Shown: positions 22,839-32,404 of the stretch, in pieces
How positions within the stretch are numbered: the first letter of the stretch is position 1
Layout of the letters: each line of letters starts with the position of its first letter
DNA from: Prorocentrum cordatum
Taxonomy: Eukaryota > Sar > Dinophyceae > Prorocentrales > Prorocentraceae
Reading direction: 5' to 3'
Assembly: GCA_963575745.1 (NCBI GenBank)
Contig: CAUYUJ010003633.1
Span: 1-64,000, forward strand
DNA: 64,000 nt
The notes under the pieces: generated by a model
What the model saw: the letters and a program-made list of their open reading frames with translations, nothing else
The model's database searches: none
What the model was told of the DNA's origin: nothing
Translations under genes and position numbers: made by a program

Positions 22839-23757
22839 TGATGGCGACTGCGCGGGCAATGATAATCATGGCGTTGATGATGCTGGCGACGATGGCGACG
22901 GCGAGGGCGGGGCAAGATGCGGGCGGGGTTGGCCAGTAGGAGGAGGTGGAGGAGGTAGGGGCGCCCCATCGAGGTTTCGAGGGGAGATCACCGCGGTGTA
23001 CAACTGGTACAAGATCGGCAGGCGCGAGGGAGCGGCCCGCCGCCCCCGCTGCAAGCGCATCCGGCGGCTGCCCGTCTCTGGCGCGGCCCGGCCGGCGGTC
23101 GGGCGGCCCGCTCGCCCGCCCCGATCTTGCGCGACGCAGAAGGTCGCCAATCACTACAGGCGCACGTCTTCCAGTCGCCCCTACCGCATTCCTGACTCCT
23201 GTTTTCCGAATCGCCCCATCTGCGAGGCGTCTACAGGCGCGCATCTTCCAGTCGCCCCGTCCCCATTCCTGGCGCGCCTCTTCCAGTCGCCCCTTCCCCA
23301 TTCCTGCCTCCCGTTTCCCCTTCCCCATTCCTGCCTCCCGGTTTCTGAATCGCCCCATCTGCGAGGCGTCTGCGGCTACATCTGCGCCAGGAAGGTCTCT
23401 GGAATTGGAGGCGCGTCTGTCTTGCCATTCGGAGGGCTGGCATATGATGAGCGGCTTCGCTGGCGCCGCGGTGCCTCATATCCTCCCATGCTCTTAATAT
23501 TTCCTCTCATCTTTTCATTTCTTTTCCTATATCCTTCCTTTCTCTATGCTCTTAATATTTCCTCTCCTCTTTTCATTTCTTTTCCTATATCCTTCCTTTC
23601 TCCATGCGGCGCCGGTCGGGGCAGGAGGGCGCTCCGAGGGCGGAGCTAGCGGGCCCGCGCAGACTGGCACCGTGGCAGTGGAGCGCGCCCGCTCCTTATA
23701 GCCTGATCGGTGTTTTTGCTTTAATCTGGGCGTTCGCATTCATCGCGACAGCGGTCG
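22839..23757. other. Intergenic with short tandem repeats
   Basis: No clear gene. 23160-23370 holds four or five imperfect copies of CTTCCAGTCGCCCCTTCCCC and CGCCCCATCTGCGAGGCGTC. 23484-23600 has a tandem pair of TATGCTCTTAATATTTCCTC and CTTTTCATTTCTTTTCCTAT. An open stretch at 22960-23160 (VYNWYKIGRREG) could be one more exon of the preceding gene. Confidence 0.5.
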
Positions 23758-24090
23758 ATGTCGGCGCCCAAGTCGCGATCCAGCCCCTCCGCGATCCAGC
23801 CGCCGCGGTCTGCTCGCGTCGCTCCTGCAGAGGTGTGGGGCGCTCTCCTGGCGTACTTCCCAGGCGTATCCAGATTCTTCTCGCGAGAATATGCCGAGTT
23901 CCTCATTGACCTCGGTTTCGCGCGCATGATCCGCAATCACTTTTGCAGTTCCCGCGATCCCTCGTGGGCGTGTGACGACCCCTTGTTCGCCACCCGGGTC
24001 GAGTCGCTCCTCGCGGTCGCGCGCGCGATGCAGGGCACCCCGTCGCTCTGGGATCTCTTGGTGCAGAGCTGCAACGGAGGGGTTTTGTAG
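23758..24090 (+). CDS. Hypothetical protein or 5' exon (110 aa)
   Basis: ATG 23758 to TAG 24090. After a basic Ser/Pro leader it reads AEVWGALLAYFPGVSRFFSR, EYAEFLIDLGFARMIRN and FATRVESLLAVARAMQG, a convincing helical globular pattern. The next frame with coding character (24123) begins only 33 bp later, so this may be the first exon of the ASCH-like gene rather than a separate protein. No known domain recognised. Confidence 0.45.
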   Translation: MSAPKSRSSPSAIQPPRSARVAPAEVWGALLAYFPGVSRFFSREYAEFLIDLGFARMIRNHFCSSRDPSWACDDPLFATRVESLLAVARAMQGTPSLWDLLVQSCNGGVL

Positions 24091-24122
24091 AACCGCGGTC
24101 GGAACAGGAGCTGCGCGGGTTC

Positions 24123-25247
24123 ATGCCAGGGGCGAGCCCCCTTTGCGCAAGAACCTGGCGCGGAACCCTGGCTCCGAATTCTGCCTCCCACACAGGCGGC
24201 AGAGGCAGCGTCGCGGCGTCCGTCCTCGTGGCGGACAGCGACATGGGCGGCCTGGCGACCGCCCCCCTCGCCGCAGTCCCGAGCGCGGGCGGGGCGGACA
24301 GCGACATGGGCGGCCTGGCGACCGCCCCCCTCGCCGCAGCCCCGAGCGCGGGCGGGGCGGACAGCGACATGGGCGGCCTGGCGACCGCCCCCCTCGCCGC
24401 AGTCCCGAGCGCGGGCGGGGCGGACAGCGACATGGGCGGCCTGGCGACCGCCCCCCTCGCCGCAGTCCCGAGCGCGGGCGGGGGCGCCGCCCTGCCGGTC
24501 GCGCCCGCGAGTGCACATCAGTCGCCGCCCCGAGCGTTCGTCAGTCGCGGTCGCTACTTCGAGCTCGCCGACGTCGCGCTGGATGCCGCGCCCAGCCTCG
24601 GCGGCCGTCGCGAGGCGAGTGCTCAGCTGCGGCGCCCAGCTGCGGCGGCGGACGCCCAGCCCGGCCCCGGCGTTCGGACGCGCCCCCCTCGCCCCGCGGC
24701 AGTCGGCGGCGAACCCATGGTTTTCCTCCAGAAATTGGACCCCATATGGTGCGACGCGCTTGCCGCAGGCCGCAAGTTCGTGGAGGTGCAGAGATACAGG
24801 CACTCGTGGAAGAATAGCGCCAAACGCATCGGCAACGGCTCATGTCTCGTGTTCGGTCCGAACTCATCTCACCAGGTGCACGGAGTCGCTGTCGTCGATG
24901 GTGCGTTCAGGCGGCTCAGCCCAGCCAAGGCCACAGATCGAGTGATGGCGCTCACCGCCCCCGAGCTCCGTGCCAACCTCCATGGGTACATCGATGGAGC
25001 CGTCGCCGTGGATTTCTTGGTCATTGCGACAGTTTACGATTTCCGATGTGAGCACTTCACGTGGGAAGATATCGCCACGTTATTAGGCATTTCCATGCCG
25101 AGGCATTTCCAGGGCTTCCCCGCGCTCGGGGGGCGCGAGCATCGGCGCCGATTGCTGGCCGCGTGCGCCGATTCAGCAGCGCCCGTTCGGATTCGAACTG
25201 GAGCCGACGGCGCTGGCGGCCCGTCGTTGGACGCGCAGCTTCGCTGA
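24123..25247 (+). CDS. ASCH/PUA-like protein with four 21-residue repeats
   Basis: Frame of 374 aa from ATG 24123. Residues about 37-122 are four nearly perfect repeats of ADSDMGGLATAPLAA(V/A)PSAGG (63-bp units, 24231-24483). The C-terminal half reads FLQKLDPIWCDALAAGRKFV, EVQRYRHSW, GNGSCLVFGPNSSHQVHGVA and FRCEHFTWEDIATLLGI, which has the AGxKxxExR-like signature and beta-rich pattern of ASCH/PUA-like nucleic-acid-binding domains. I infer RNA or nucleotide binding only from this pattern. The 3' end (from about 25124) lies within a 350-bp tandem duplication that continues past the stop. Confidence 0.6.
   Translation: MPGASPLCARTWRGTLAPNSASHTGGRGSVAASVLVADSDMGGLATAPLAAVPSAGGADSDMGGLATAPLAAAPSAGGADSDMGGLATAPLAAVPSAGGADSDMGGLATAPLAAVPSAGGGAALPVAPASAHQSPPRAFVSRGRYFELADVALDAAPSLGGRREASAQLRRPAAAADAQPGPGVRTRPPRPAAVGGEPMVFLQKLDPIWCDALAAGRKFVEVQRYRHSWKNSAKRIGNGSCLVFGPNSSHQVHGVAVVDGAFRRLSPAKATDRVMALTAPELRANLHGYIDGAVAVDFLVIATVYDFRCEHFTWEDIATLLGISMPRHFQGFPALGGREHRRRLLAACADSAAPVRIRTGADGAGGPSLDAQLR
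24231..24483 (+). repeat. 63-bp x 4 coding minisatellite
   Basis: Four tandem copies of GCGGACAGCGACATGGGCGG and the following 43 bp, in frame, with single substitutions (one copy has GCC for GTC). Near-identity implies recent expansion or gene conversion. Confidence 0.95.
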
Positions 25248-25830
25248 ATGCGCCCACTCGGGTGATCCGGGGTTGCCCCGAGCTGCGTTTTTGCAATTCG
25301 CATTTCTGTTCAAATTCATTTGATTATATAGCATGGGCGCGCAGCTTCGCTGAATGCGCTCGCTCGGGTGCTTCCGGGGTTGCCCCGAGCTGCGCCATTT
25401 GCTGATATTACATTGGCGCGCGGCACGCGCATGTCCAGATTGCGCGCGTTTCTCGCCATCGCAACCGTCATCGCTCGGGGGGCGCGAGCATCGGCGCTAA
25501 TTGCTGGCTGCGTGCGCCGACTGAGAGGCGCCCGTTCGGATTCGAATTGGAGCCGACGGCGCTGGCGGCCCGTCGTTGGACGCGCAGCTTCGCTGAATGC
25601 GCCCACTCAGGTGCTTCCGGGGTTGCCCCGAGCTGCGTTTTTGCAATTCGCATTTCTGTTCAAATTCATTTGATTATAGAGCATGGGCGCGCAGCTTCGC
25701 TGAATGCGCCCGCTCGGGTGCTTCCGGGGTTGCCCCGAGCTGCGCCATTAGCTGATATTGCATTGGCGCGCGGCGCGCGCATGTCGAGATTGCGCGCGTT
25801 TCTCGCCATCGCAACCGTCATCGCACCCCC
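25124..25830. repeat. 350-bp tandem duplication with palindromic elements
   Basis: 25124-25473 and 25474-25830 are two copies of about 350 bp. Each begins GCTCGGGGGGCGCGAGCATC and holds two copies of the CTTCCGGGGTTGCCCCGAGC element in a GCGCAGCTTCGCTGAATGCG context. Part of the unit (from GTGCTTCCGGGG to the CGCAACCGTCATCGCA end) recurs at about 31320-31430. Confidence 0.85.
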
Positions 25831-26562
25831 CCCTCCTTCTATTCTCCCTGCCACCATCGTTCTCACTGCTACTATTCACCGGCGTCATCGCACTCCCCCT
25901 CCTCCTTCTACTCCTCTCTGCCATCGTCGTTCTCACTGCTACTATTCACCGGCGCCGCCAACGGCATCGGCGCATCCATCGTCGCCGTCGCTACCTCTCG
26001 AGCGGCTGCTCGTGGTGCTCCTGCTGGTGGTGGTGCTGGTGCTGGGACCATCTTGGGTGTAGGAGGAGAAGCAGGAGGAGGAGGAGGAGGAGGAGGAGGA
26101 AAAACAAAAAAAGAGGAGGAGAAGGAGGCCGTGCATGGCTTTCTAGGGCCCTCTTGGAGCCGTCTTGCTCCATCTTAGACGCTGCTATGAGCCACGCCCA
26201 GGGAGGGGGGGGGAGGTAAACCTTCCAAGCAGGGGAGGAAGGAGTTGGGATATTGCAGGGTGTTTGCAGGGTCATTGCTGATTCCTTGCAGGGTCATTGC
26301 AGGGTCTTTGGAGCCCTCTCGGGGCTGTTTGGGGGGATCTGGGATGCCTCTTGGGGCCGTCTTGGCCCCCGTCGTTCAGAATGAGGGGGGGGTCGAATTC
26401 GGATCGCCTCCTCGGAGGCTCAAACATGCCGTCTCGGGGCCCCCTTGGACCGCTCTTGAGGCGCTCTTGGGGCCGTCTTGGGGCCCTCTCGGGCCTCTCT
26501 TGGGGCTATGTTGGGCCATCTTGGGGCCATCTTGACGCCTCAAGAGCCCAGCGGAAACGAAT
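25831..26562. repeat. Intergenic microsatellites and CTTGGGGCC repeats
   Basis: No gene. 25830-25990 has a pair of CACTGCTACTATTCACCGGC blocks, 26060-26130 is a GGA/GAA microsatellite, 26250-26310 has three TTGCAGGGTCATTGC units, and 26300-26540 is the CTTGGGGCC family. Confidence 0.65.
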
Positions 26563-26583
26563 CCGTCGCCGTTTTGGCTCGAG
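26563..26583 (+). promoter_or_regulatory. Relic DinoSL upstream of the propeller/GDPH gene
   Basis: CCGTCGCC followed by GTTTTGGCTCGAG. It matches the dinoflagellate spliced-leader sequence at 18 of 21 positions and lies 63 bp before the ATG. Known biology: retroposed trans-spliced mRNAs leave such relics. This is a genomic scar, not an SL RNA gene, because no donor GT follows. Confidence 0.75.
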
Positions 26584-26645
26584 CACTGTACATCCGCCAA
26601 CCACCAATTCGCACTTCCACACCTACGGGCGCTCAGTCTGCCGCG

Positions 26646-28895
26646 ATGGCAACGGTTTTGGCAGCGCCATGGACCAGACTCCTGATTGCGACACAGGCTT
26701 CGAGCTTGATGGCCCATGACGTCGTGCAAGTGGGACATGTCAAGCTGGAGAAAAAACGGGATCCGTCGGACATGCAGGTTGCGAGCACCGTTTACGACAC
26801 GGTGATGATGCAGTTGAGCAGTGTCCATGTCTTCAACAGCAGTTCCCACAAGGCTGAGCGCTCGCCTGTGGCATTTTCGATTGAGGGCCCGGTAACGTTA
26901 AGCCAGCCCGGCCCCGAATTACGCATGAGTCATTTCGCCGATCCGTCTGGACAGTTTGGCTACATGAAGGTCTCGCGCGCAGCTCAGATGATTAAATTCC
27001 CGCTTTCGGTGAGCGATTTTGCTACGACATCCACTACGAGTATTGACTTAAATGTCGATGTGTCTGGAGGATTTGCGCTTGGTGGGCATGTGTATTTCGG
27101 AGAGAAGGATGAAACATGGGGGTCATGTGCCAACTCGAAAATCTGGCGGTATGAATTACCAGATTTGACGAATCCAGAAGTTTTTGACCTTGCCCCCATC
27201 GCCAACCAAGGTCACCACGTCTGCCGCCTGAATGCAGGTCTCACAGACGGTAACAATTTATATTTCGTCACAAAGTTCGGATGGCCAGACTTCCCCTACA
27301 ATATGCACACGCACGCTATCAAGTTTCCTGTGTCTGGCTGGGGCGACGTTGCATCGGTCGAGTATGTTGACATATCGGCGGTAGATGCTGGATTCCAGAG
27401 CATGGGGATAGATATCTTCCAGACGGATACGCACCTTTACATCCCATGCCAGAGCGGGGGCGCAAGTGGGCAAGATTACACCGGTTTTTCATCAGACGGA
27501 TGGGGCGTCTTTTCGAATTGCCATTTGCTCGCCAGGGTGGACAAGACCGATTGGAGTGCATCTGGCGTCCAGACGTTAGATATTACATCGCAGTACGCCC
27601 ACGCGGAGGGCCAAGAGTACCAGTTCTTGCGAGGCTGGACGGGAGGCTTCGCGACTGGCGGCTACGCATACGTAACGCATGCCTTCGCTAATACACACCC
27701 GCCCGCTTACAGCGAAGATTATAGGCAGGGCCAGTGGGTAGTCAAAGTTGATCTGAATGACTTCCAGACCACGTCAGTTTTGAACGTGAACGACGATAAC
27801 CCGCCCGTGAAACAGGTGGGGGGTGACGACAAGGTGACTCTCACCGTTGGCTACACAGACGGGGTCTACGGCTACGTATTTGGGCACGGCACGCCGTGGG
27901 TGAACCGTATTCATTTATCGGATTTCTCGACTGTCGATCACGTTACAGCAACGCGAGGAAGTTTTTTTGGTGGATTCGTCTCGGGGGGTTACCTTTACGG
28001 CATGCATTCGAACGTAAATCCCCCGGGGATCTACCGTTTCGCCGCCGTCCCGAGCCCGCCTCCAGCATCCGCTACCGCTTCGCCCACAGCCGCCCCGACT
28101 TCTGCGCCGACGCCCGTCCCAAGCCCTCTTCCAACACCCGCTACCGCTTCGCCCACAGCCGCCACGACTTCTGCGCCGACGCCGCGCCCGACTGGGGCTC
28201 CACCCCTTCTGCCAAGCACGGCCGTGGGAGATCCCCACGTCACGAATTTGATCGGGGCTTCGTTTGACGTCAATCAGCCAGGCGAGCACGTCCTCCTGCG
28301 CACGCCGTTCGACGAGAGCCTCCCGCCTCGGCTTGAGGTCCGGGCCACCATGAAGCCAGCGCGTGCGTCGCCCTGCGGCTTGTGGATAACGGAGGTCATC
28401 GTTGGAGGTGACTTGGTCGGCGGGAGCGAGATCCGCGTGCACACGTCGACCCATGGGTCCGTCGATGACGCGCCCGATCGCTTTGCCCTGCTCTGGCGGC
28501 CGGCCGGTGCCCCCGCGTCGAGGTGGAGGCCTTGGGCCGAGTTCGGTAAAAACGTGGAGGAGGTCTTGTCCAGCAACGTGACAGTCAGGCCGACCTTCCG
28601 GGCCTTCCAGGGCGCAGCCGCTGTCAGGAACAGGAGGATCTTCGAGCTCCTCATTGGGGCGGCCCCCATGATGGACGATCGCGTTTCCATTGTCGTCGCG
28701 CAGTCGTGCCGCCACGCGGCTCTTGACGTGCAGGCAACGCGCCTCGGCAGGCTCGGGGTCGCCCGCTTCGGAGGCCTCCTCGGCACCGAGGAGCACGACC
28801 CAGCGGTCCAAGAGCTCTCCTCGGAGTGTCGTGCATCGTCGTCGGCGTCCAGGTGGAAGAATGAAACCGCGGCCGGAATGGCGGCGTCGTGGTGA
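26646..28895 (+). CDS. Secreted propeller-like protein with Pro/Thr linker and GDPH (vWD-like) domain
   Basis: Intronless frame of 749 aa from ATG 26646. A hydrophobic N terminus (MATVLAAPWTRLLIATQASS) could be a signal peptide. Residues about 130-465 contain repeated beta-strand blocks such as GGHVYFGEKD, NLYFVTKFGWPDF, HLYIPCQSGG, YAYVTHAFA, YGYVFGHGTP and GYLYGMHSN, a pattern typical of beta-propellers. Residues about 466-525 are a Pro/Thr/Ala/Ser linker with two 81-bp repeats (about 28044-28195). Then GDPHVTNLIGASFDV (residue about 528) starts a domain resembling the GDPH module of von Willebrand factor D, common in dinoflagellate surface or secreted proteins. A relic DinoSL upstream and the lack of introns suggest a retrogene origin. 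Ligand unknown. Confidence 0.75.
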   Translation: MATVLAAPWTRLLIATQASSLMAHDVVQVGHVKLEKKRDPSDMQVASTVYDTVMMQLSSVHVFNSSSHKAERSPVAFSIEGPVTLSQPGPELRMSHFADPSGQFGYMKVSRAAQMIKFPLSVSDFATTSTTSIDLNVDVSGGFALGGHVYFGEKDETWGSCANSKIWRYELPDLTNPEVFDLAPIANQGHHVCRLNAGLTDGNNLYFVTKFGWPDFPYNMHTHAIKFPVSGWGDVASVEYVDISAVDAGFQSMGIDIFQTDTHLYIPCQSGGASGQDYTGFSSDGWGVFSNCHLLARVDKTDWSASGVQTLDITSQYAHAEGQEYQFLRGWTGGFATGGYAYVTHAFANTHPPAYSEDYRQGQWVVKVDLNDFQTTSVLNVNDDNPPVKQVGGDDKVTLTVGYTDGVYGYVFGHGTPWVNRIHLSDFSTVDHVTATRGSFFGGFVSGGYLYGMHSNVNPPGIYRFAAVPSPPPASATASPTAAPTSAPTPVPSPLPTPATASPTAATTSAPTPRPTGAPPLLPSTAVGDPHVTNLIGASFDVNQPGEHVLLRTPFDESLPPRLEVRATMKPARASPCGLWITEVIVGGDLVGGSEIRVHTSTHGSVDDAPDRFALLWRPAGAPASRWRPWAEFGKNVEEVLSSNVTVRPTFRAFQGAAAVRNRRIFELLIGAAPMMDDRVSIVVAQSCRHAALDVQATRLGRLGVARFGGLLGTEEHDPAVQELSSECRASSSASRWKNETAAGMAASW

Positions 28896-30346
28896 ACCAG
28901 GCTCTGTTAGGGATCGGCTCGGTAAGGCCCTCTGAGATCGGCTGCTGTTCTTCGACCCGTCGGCATTAGCCTGGCGGTCGGAGTGGTCCTGAAGCATTTT
29001 TGACACGTGTTTGACGTGTCAAGTAGGGTTCGCTAAGTACATTGGTCCATCGGCCTTGCGATGTGATCAAAATTCTTGTTGATCATACATGTCCACATAT
29101 GGATATCCCTATATATCCCCATATGTGCATCTCATATCTTGCGCGAGTTGCGTTCGCCCCAAGACCCCGAACAATCTTAGAGCTGACTGAATCGAAGCCG
29201 CGGCGGCAACTAGACGTCTCCGGGAGGTGCCAGGTTCTTTTCCCGACCGAACTCAAGCGGGAGGTCACTCTCCAGCCAAGCGCAGGCGAGCTTCTTGGGG
29301 ATCGCCAGACTTTTCGAATGGCAAAGCAAAAACATTGATTTTCTTCGGGTTTTCGAGCGCCGTCGCTACCTCTCGAGAGGCATGGCTCCTTTACTGCCAA
29401 CTTCGCGTCGTCCAGGATGGAGGGGCTGGACGCAGGCAGACGGCCCCTCGCCGCCGCGCAAGCGCGCGAAGCGGGGGACGGAAACGCTGGCCCACCTCGC
29501 GGAGCGCGACCACCGGGCACCCCTGTCGCAGGCGCGTGTCGGGCCCGGGCGCCCTCGCGGGAGATTCCGTTTGGCATCAAAATTTGGTCCCGGGAGGTTC
29601 CGTTTGGCTTGCCTGGTGTCGAGCCCTCGAATACCCGCTCCAGGAAGTTCAGTTTTGCACGATGTCGGGCCCCTTGAGCTTCTCTCGGGAGGTTCCGTTT
29701 GGCATGGCGTCGGGCCCATGGGCGCCTCCCAGGGAGGTCCCGTTTGGCATGGGTCGGGAGATCCCGTTTGGCGTGGTGTCGGGCTCTTCGGGGTTTCTCC
29801 CAGGAGATCTCGTCAAGCGGAGGAAGAGGATGATGAGGGGCGTAAATCTTATTCAGCACAAGCAGTTGCCAGGATGAGGACGAGGAGGAGGACGAGGCAG
29901 GAGGAGGAGAAGGGGGATGAATGGGGGGAGGGAGGAGGAGGATTCGCCATCTGCGGCGCCGTCTCATTTCGTATGTGCCGTCGTTCTCCTCGCTCCCAAG
30001 GTTCGGCTCCTCGTCCGCACATCTTCCATGCGCCTCCTCCGCATCAGCCGTTTTGGATGGAAACGCGGCGAGGGCGCGCGCCGCGCTGCTTCCTGCGCGG
30101 GCCCGCGCGGGCCCGCGCGGGCCTCCCCATGGACAGGCTCCGCGGCGGGGACCTCGCCGCGGAGCGCAGCCTCAGGCGCGGCCCGACGCAGCCGTCGATG
30201 CCGCCGCCGAAGAGGCTGAGGCTGACGCCAGCGGGCGAAGACAGTTGGGACGAGGAACCCAGTATATACAGACCCTTCTCTCCCCGTCTCCTTCCTCGGT
30301 TTTTCTAGAGGGCGATGAGGCGTGGAGGAGGGCCGAGAGAACCGAC
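28896..30346. repeat. Intergenic with left long direct repeat (about 29366-29805)
   Basis: No credible gene. 29366-29805 contains a GGGGCTGGACGCAGGCAGAC...CGCGCAAGCGCG block and a minisatellite of GGGAGGTTCCGTTTGGC-type units, all repeated at about 31562-31982. 29870-29945 is a GGA-rich stretch. The DNA before 30347 is open but low-complexity. Confidence 0.7.
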
Positions 30347-31243
30347 ATGTCTTGTTTTCCTCATCCCAACCTCGACGGCGACACGGCATTCCTCGCCGAG
30401 ATCGCCGAGCAGGTTGGAGCGCTGGAGTACAACGCCTTTCGGCACACCGCGTTGGCCGTCGTTGTGGACGACGATGATAAGTGCAGCACGTTCCTCCAGA
30501 ATTGCGAGGAGATCACGCTGCGCATGGTCGAGATGTCGGCTGGCATGTATTTCAACACAGGTGTTCAGCTCTCGGGAGGGTGGATATGGAAGTCGATCGA
30601 CAAGATCGTCGACGAAGGGGAGGAGACCACCTTCTATATCTTCCGTGCCGCGGACGGATGGTACGCTGCGGACACGCTGTGGATTACCGTGCAGGGTCGG
30701 AAGGAGGTTGCCACCGACGGGAAGATCCTGTTCTGGGCCGCGGCGGAAGGCGACTTCGAGGACGCGCCCATGCAGCCCCTGCACTACCCGTGGTGGACGA
30801 CGTCACAATCGGACGGGGTATCGGTGATGTCGGGCCATCACGCGTTCGAGCAGATGCTCAACGAGGGCACTGGCTCCAACACGGGCGGCGTGGGCTCGGA
30901 TAAGGGCAAGGGCGCTGGCTCCGACAAGGGCAAGAGCGCTGGCTCCGACAAGGGCAAGGGCGGCGGCTCCGACCAGGGCGGCACTGGCTCCGACCAGGGC
31001 GGCACTGGCTCTGACGCGGGCGGCGCTGGCTCCGACGCGGGCTGGGCGCCGCGCGGCAAGGGTGGCCATGGTGGCGACGCGGGGTGGGCGCCGCGTGGCA
31101 AGGGTGAGCCTGGCGGCTGGATGCGGCGTTGCGCGAGTCTCATCATGAACTACGAGGCGCGCAACTGGAACGGCTTCGAGGCCAGGGTCGAAGAGTACAA
31201 GAACAGCAGCCGGACGCTGCGCCATCTCCTCGGACTCGAATAG
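30347..31243 (+). CDS. Hypothetical protein with GSDxGx repeats (298 aa)
   Basis: ATG 30347 (MSCFPHPNLDGD) to TAG 31243. Residues about 1-170 form a mixed alpha/beta domain (FLAEIAEQVGALEYNAFRHT, CEEITLRMVEMSAGMYFNTG, ADGWYAADTLWITVQGRK, ILFWAAAEGDFEDAP). Residues about 181-235 are about eight copies of an eight-residue repeat (GSDKGKGA / GSDQGGTG / GSDAGGAG; 24-bp units, 30886-31050), then two GDAGWAPRGKG repeats (about 31020-31110). The C-terminal 45 residues are helical and Arg-rich. The gene sits between two long direct repeats (29366-29805 and 31562-31982). I do not recognise the family. Confidence 0.6.
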   Translation: MSCFPHPNLDGDTAFLAEIAEQVGALEYNAFRHTALAVVVDDDDKCSTFLQNCEEITLRMVEMSAGMYFNTGVQLSGGWIWKSIDKIVDEGEETTFYIFRAADGWYAADTLWITVQGRKEVATDGKILFWAAAEGDFEDAPMQPLHYPWWTTSQSDGVSVMSGHHAFEQMLNEGTGSNTGGVGSDKGKGAGSDKGKSAGSDKGKGGGSDQGGTGSDQGGTGSDAGGAGSDAGWAPRGKGGHGGDAGWAPRGKGEPGGWMRRCASLIMNYEARNWNGFEARVEEYKNSSRTLRHLLGLE

Positions 31244-32404
31244 GCCGCCTGTCGGCCTTCATGCGGTTCAGCGAACTCTTGGTCTTGGTTCAGCTGCGTT
31301 TTTGTAATTCGCATTTCGGGTGCTTCCGGGGTTGCCCCGAGCTGCGTCATTTGCTGATATTACATTGGCGCGCGGCGCGCGCATGTCGAGATTGCGCGCG
31401 TTTCTAGTCATCGCAACCGTCATCGCACTCCCCCCTCTCCTTGTACTCCTCGCCATCGCAACCGTCATCGCACTCCCTCCCTCCTTCTTCTCCTCTCTGC
31501 CACCATCGTTCTCACTGCTACTATTCACAGGCGCCGCCAACGGCGTCGGCGCATCCATCGTCGCCGTCGCTGCCTCTCGAGTGGCGGGGACCTCGGAGTA
31601 GAGAGGCAAGGCTCTTTGGAGGGGCTGGACGCAGGCAGACGGCCCCTCGCCGCCGCGCAAGCGCGCGAAGCGGGTGCCGGAAACGCTGACCCACCTCGCG
31701 GAGTGCGACCTCCAGGCGCGTGTCGGGCCCGGGCGCCTCCACGGGAGGTCCCTTTTGGCATGGTGTCGGGGCTTCCGGAAAACTTGGTCCCGGGAGGTTC
31801 CGTTTGGCTTGCCTGGTGTCGGGCCCCCGAATACCCTCCCCAGGAAATTCAGTTTGGCAGAGTCGGGCCGCTTGTGGCTTCTCTCGGGAGGTTCCGTTTG
31901 GCATGGTGTCGGGCCCATGGGCGCTTCCCAGGGAGGTCCCGTTTGGCATGGGTCGGGAGATCCCGTTTGGTGCGGCGTCTCCTAGGATATCCCGTCAGAC
32001 ATGGTGGGTGGGTCCGGAAATTTGTTTTGGCACCGGGCACCCGAAAACCTGCCCCCTTGGGGTCTCTCCCGGGAGGTCCCGTTTGGCATGGTGTCGGGAC
32101 CCCGAAAACTTGCGCCGGAAGGCCCAATTCGGCCGTTCGGTACGATGTCGGGACCTCCCGGGGATCTCCGTCAGGCGGGCCCCTACTGGAGCGTCCCGCT
32201 GGCGGGCGTGGTTTGCCGCTACTTGCCGCGGGATATCGACTCCTCGGACTCCGAGGTCGGGGATCGACGTTGGATCTGCGCCAGCGCTGCCGCCCGCCCC
32301 CATCCCGCTGGGCGCCAGGGAGGGTGCGGAACCTACTCCCCCTGCTGCCGCGGCGGGATCGGGGCGCGAGCAGGGGCACGCATGGGACGTCGATCACTTC
32401 TGAG
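31244..32404. repeat. Right long direct repeat and GGTTCCGTTTGGC minisatellite
   Basis: No gene called. 31320-31430 is a partial copy of the 25.1-25.8 kb tandem unit. 31562-31982 matches 29366-29805. From 31740 to 32160 the GGGAGGTCCCGTTTGGCATG minisatellite continues in diverged units of about 50-60 bp. Long open frames cross it but encode only the repeat. Confidence 0.7.

Noticed and set aside
24231-24483. CRISPR-like repeat array
   Set aside because: Units are contiguous, in frame and without unique spacers, and the genome is eukaryotic.
25180-25215. tRNA-like B-box (AGTTCGAATCC on the - strand)
   Set aside because: The surrounding sequence cannot form a T-arm or cloverleaf; a chance match or at most a SINE trace.
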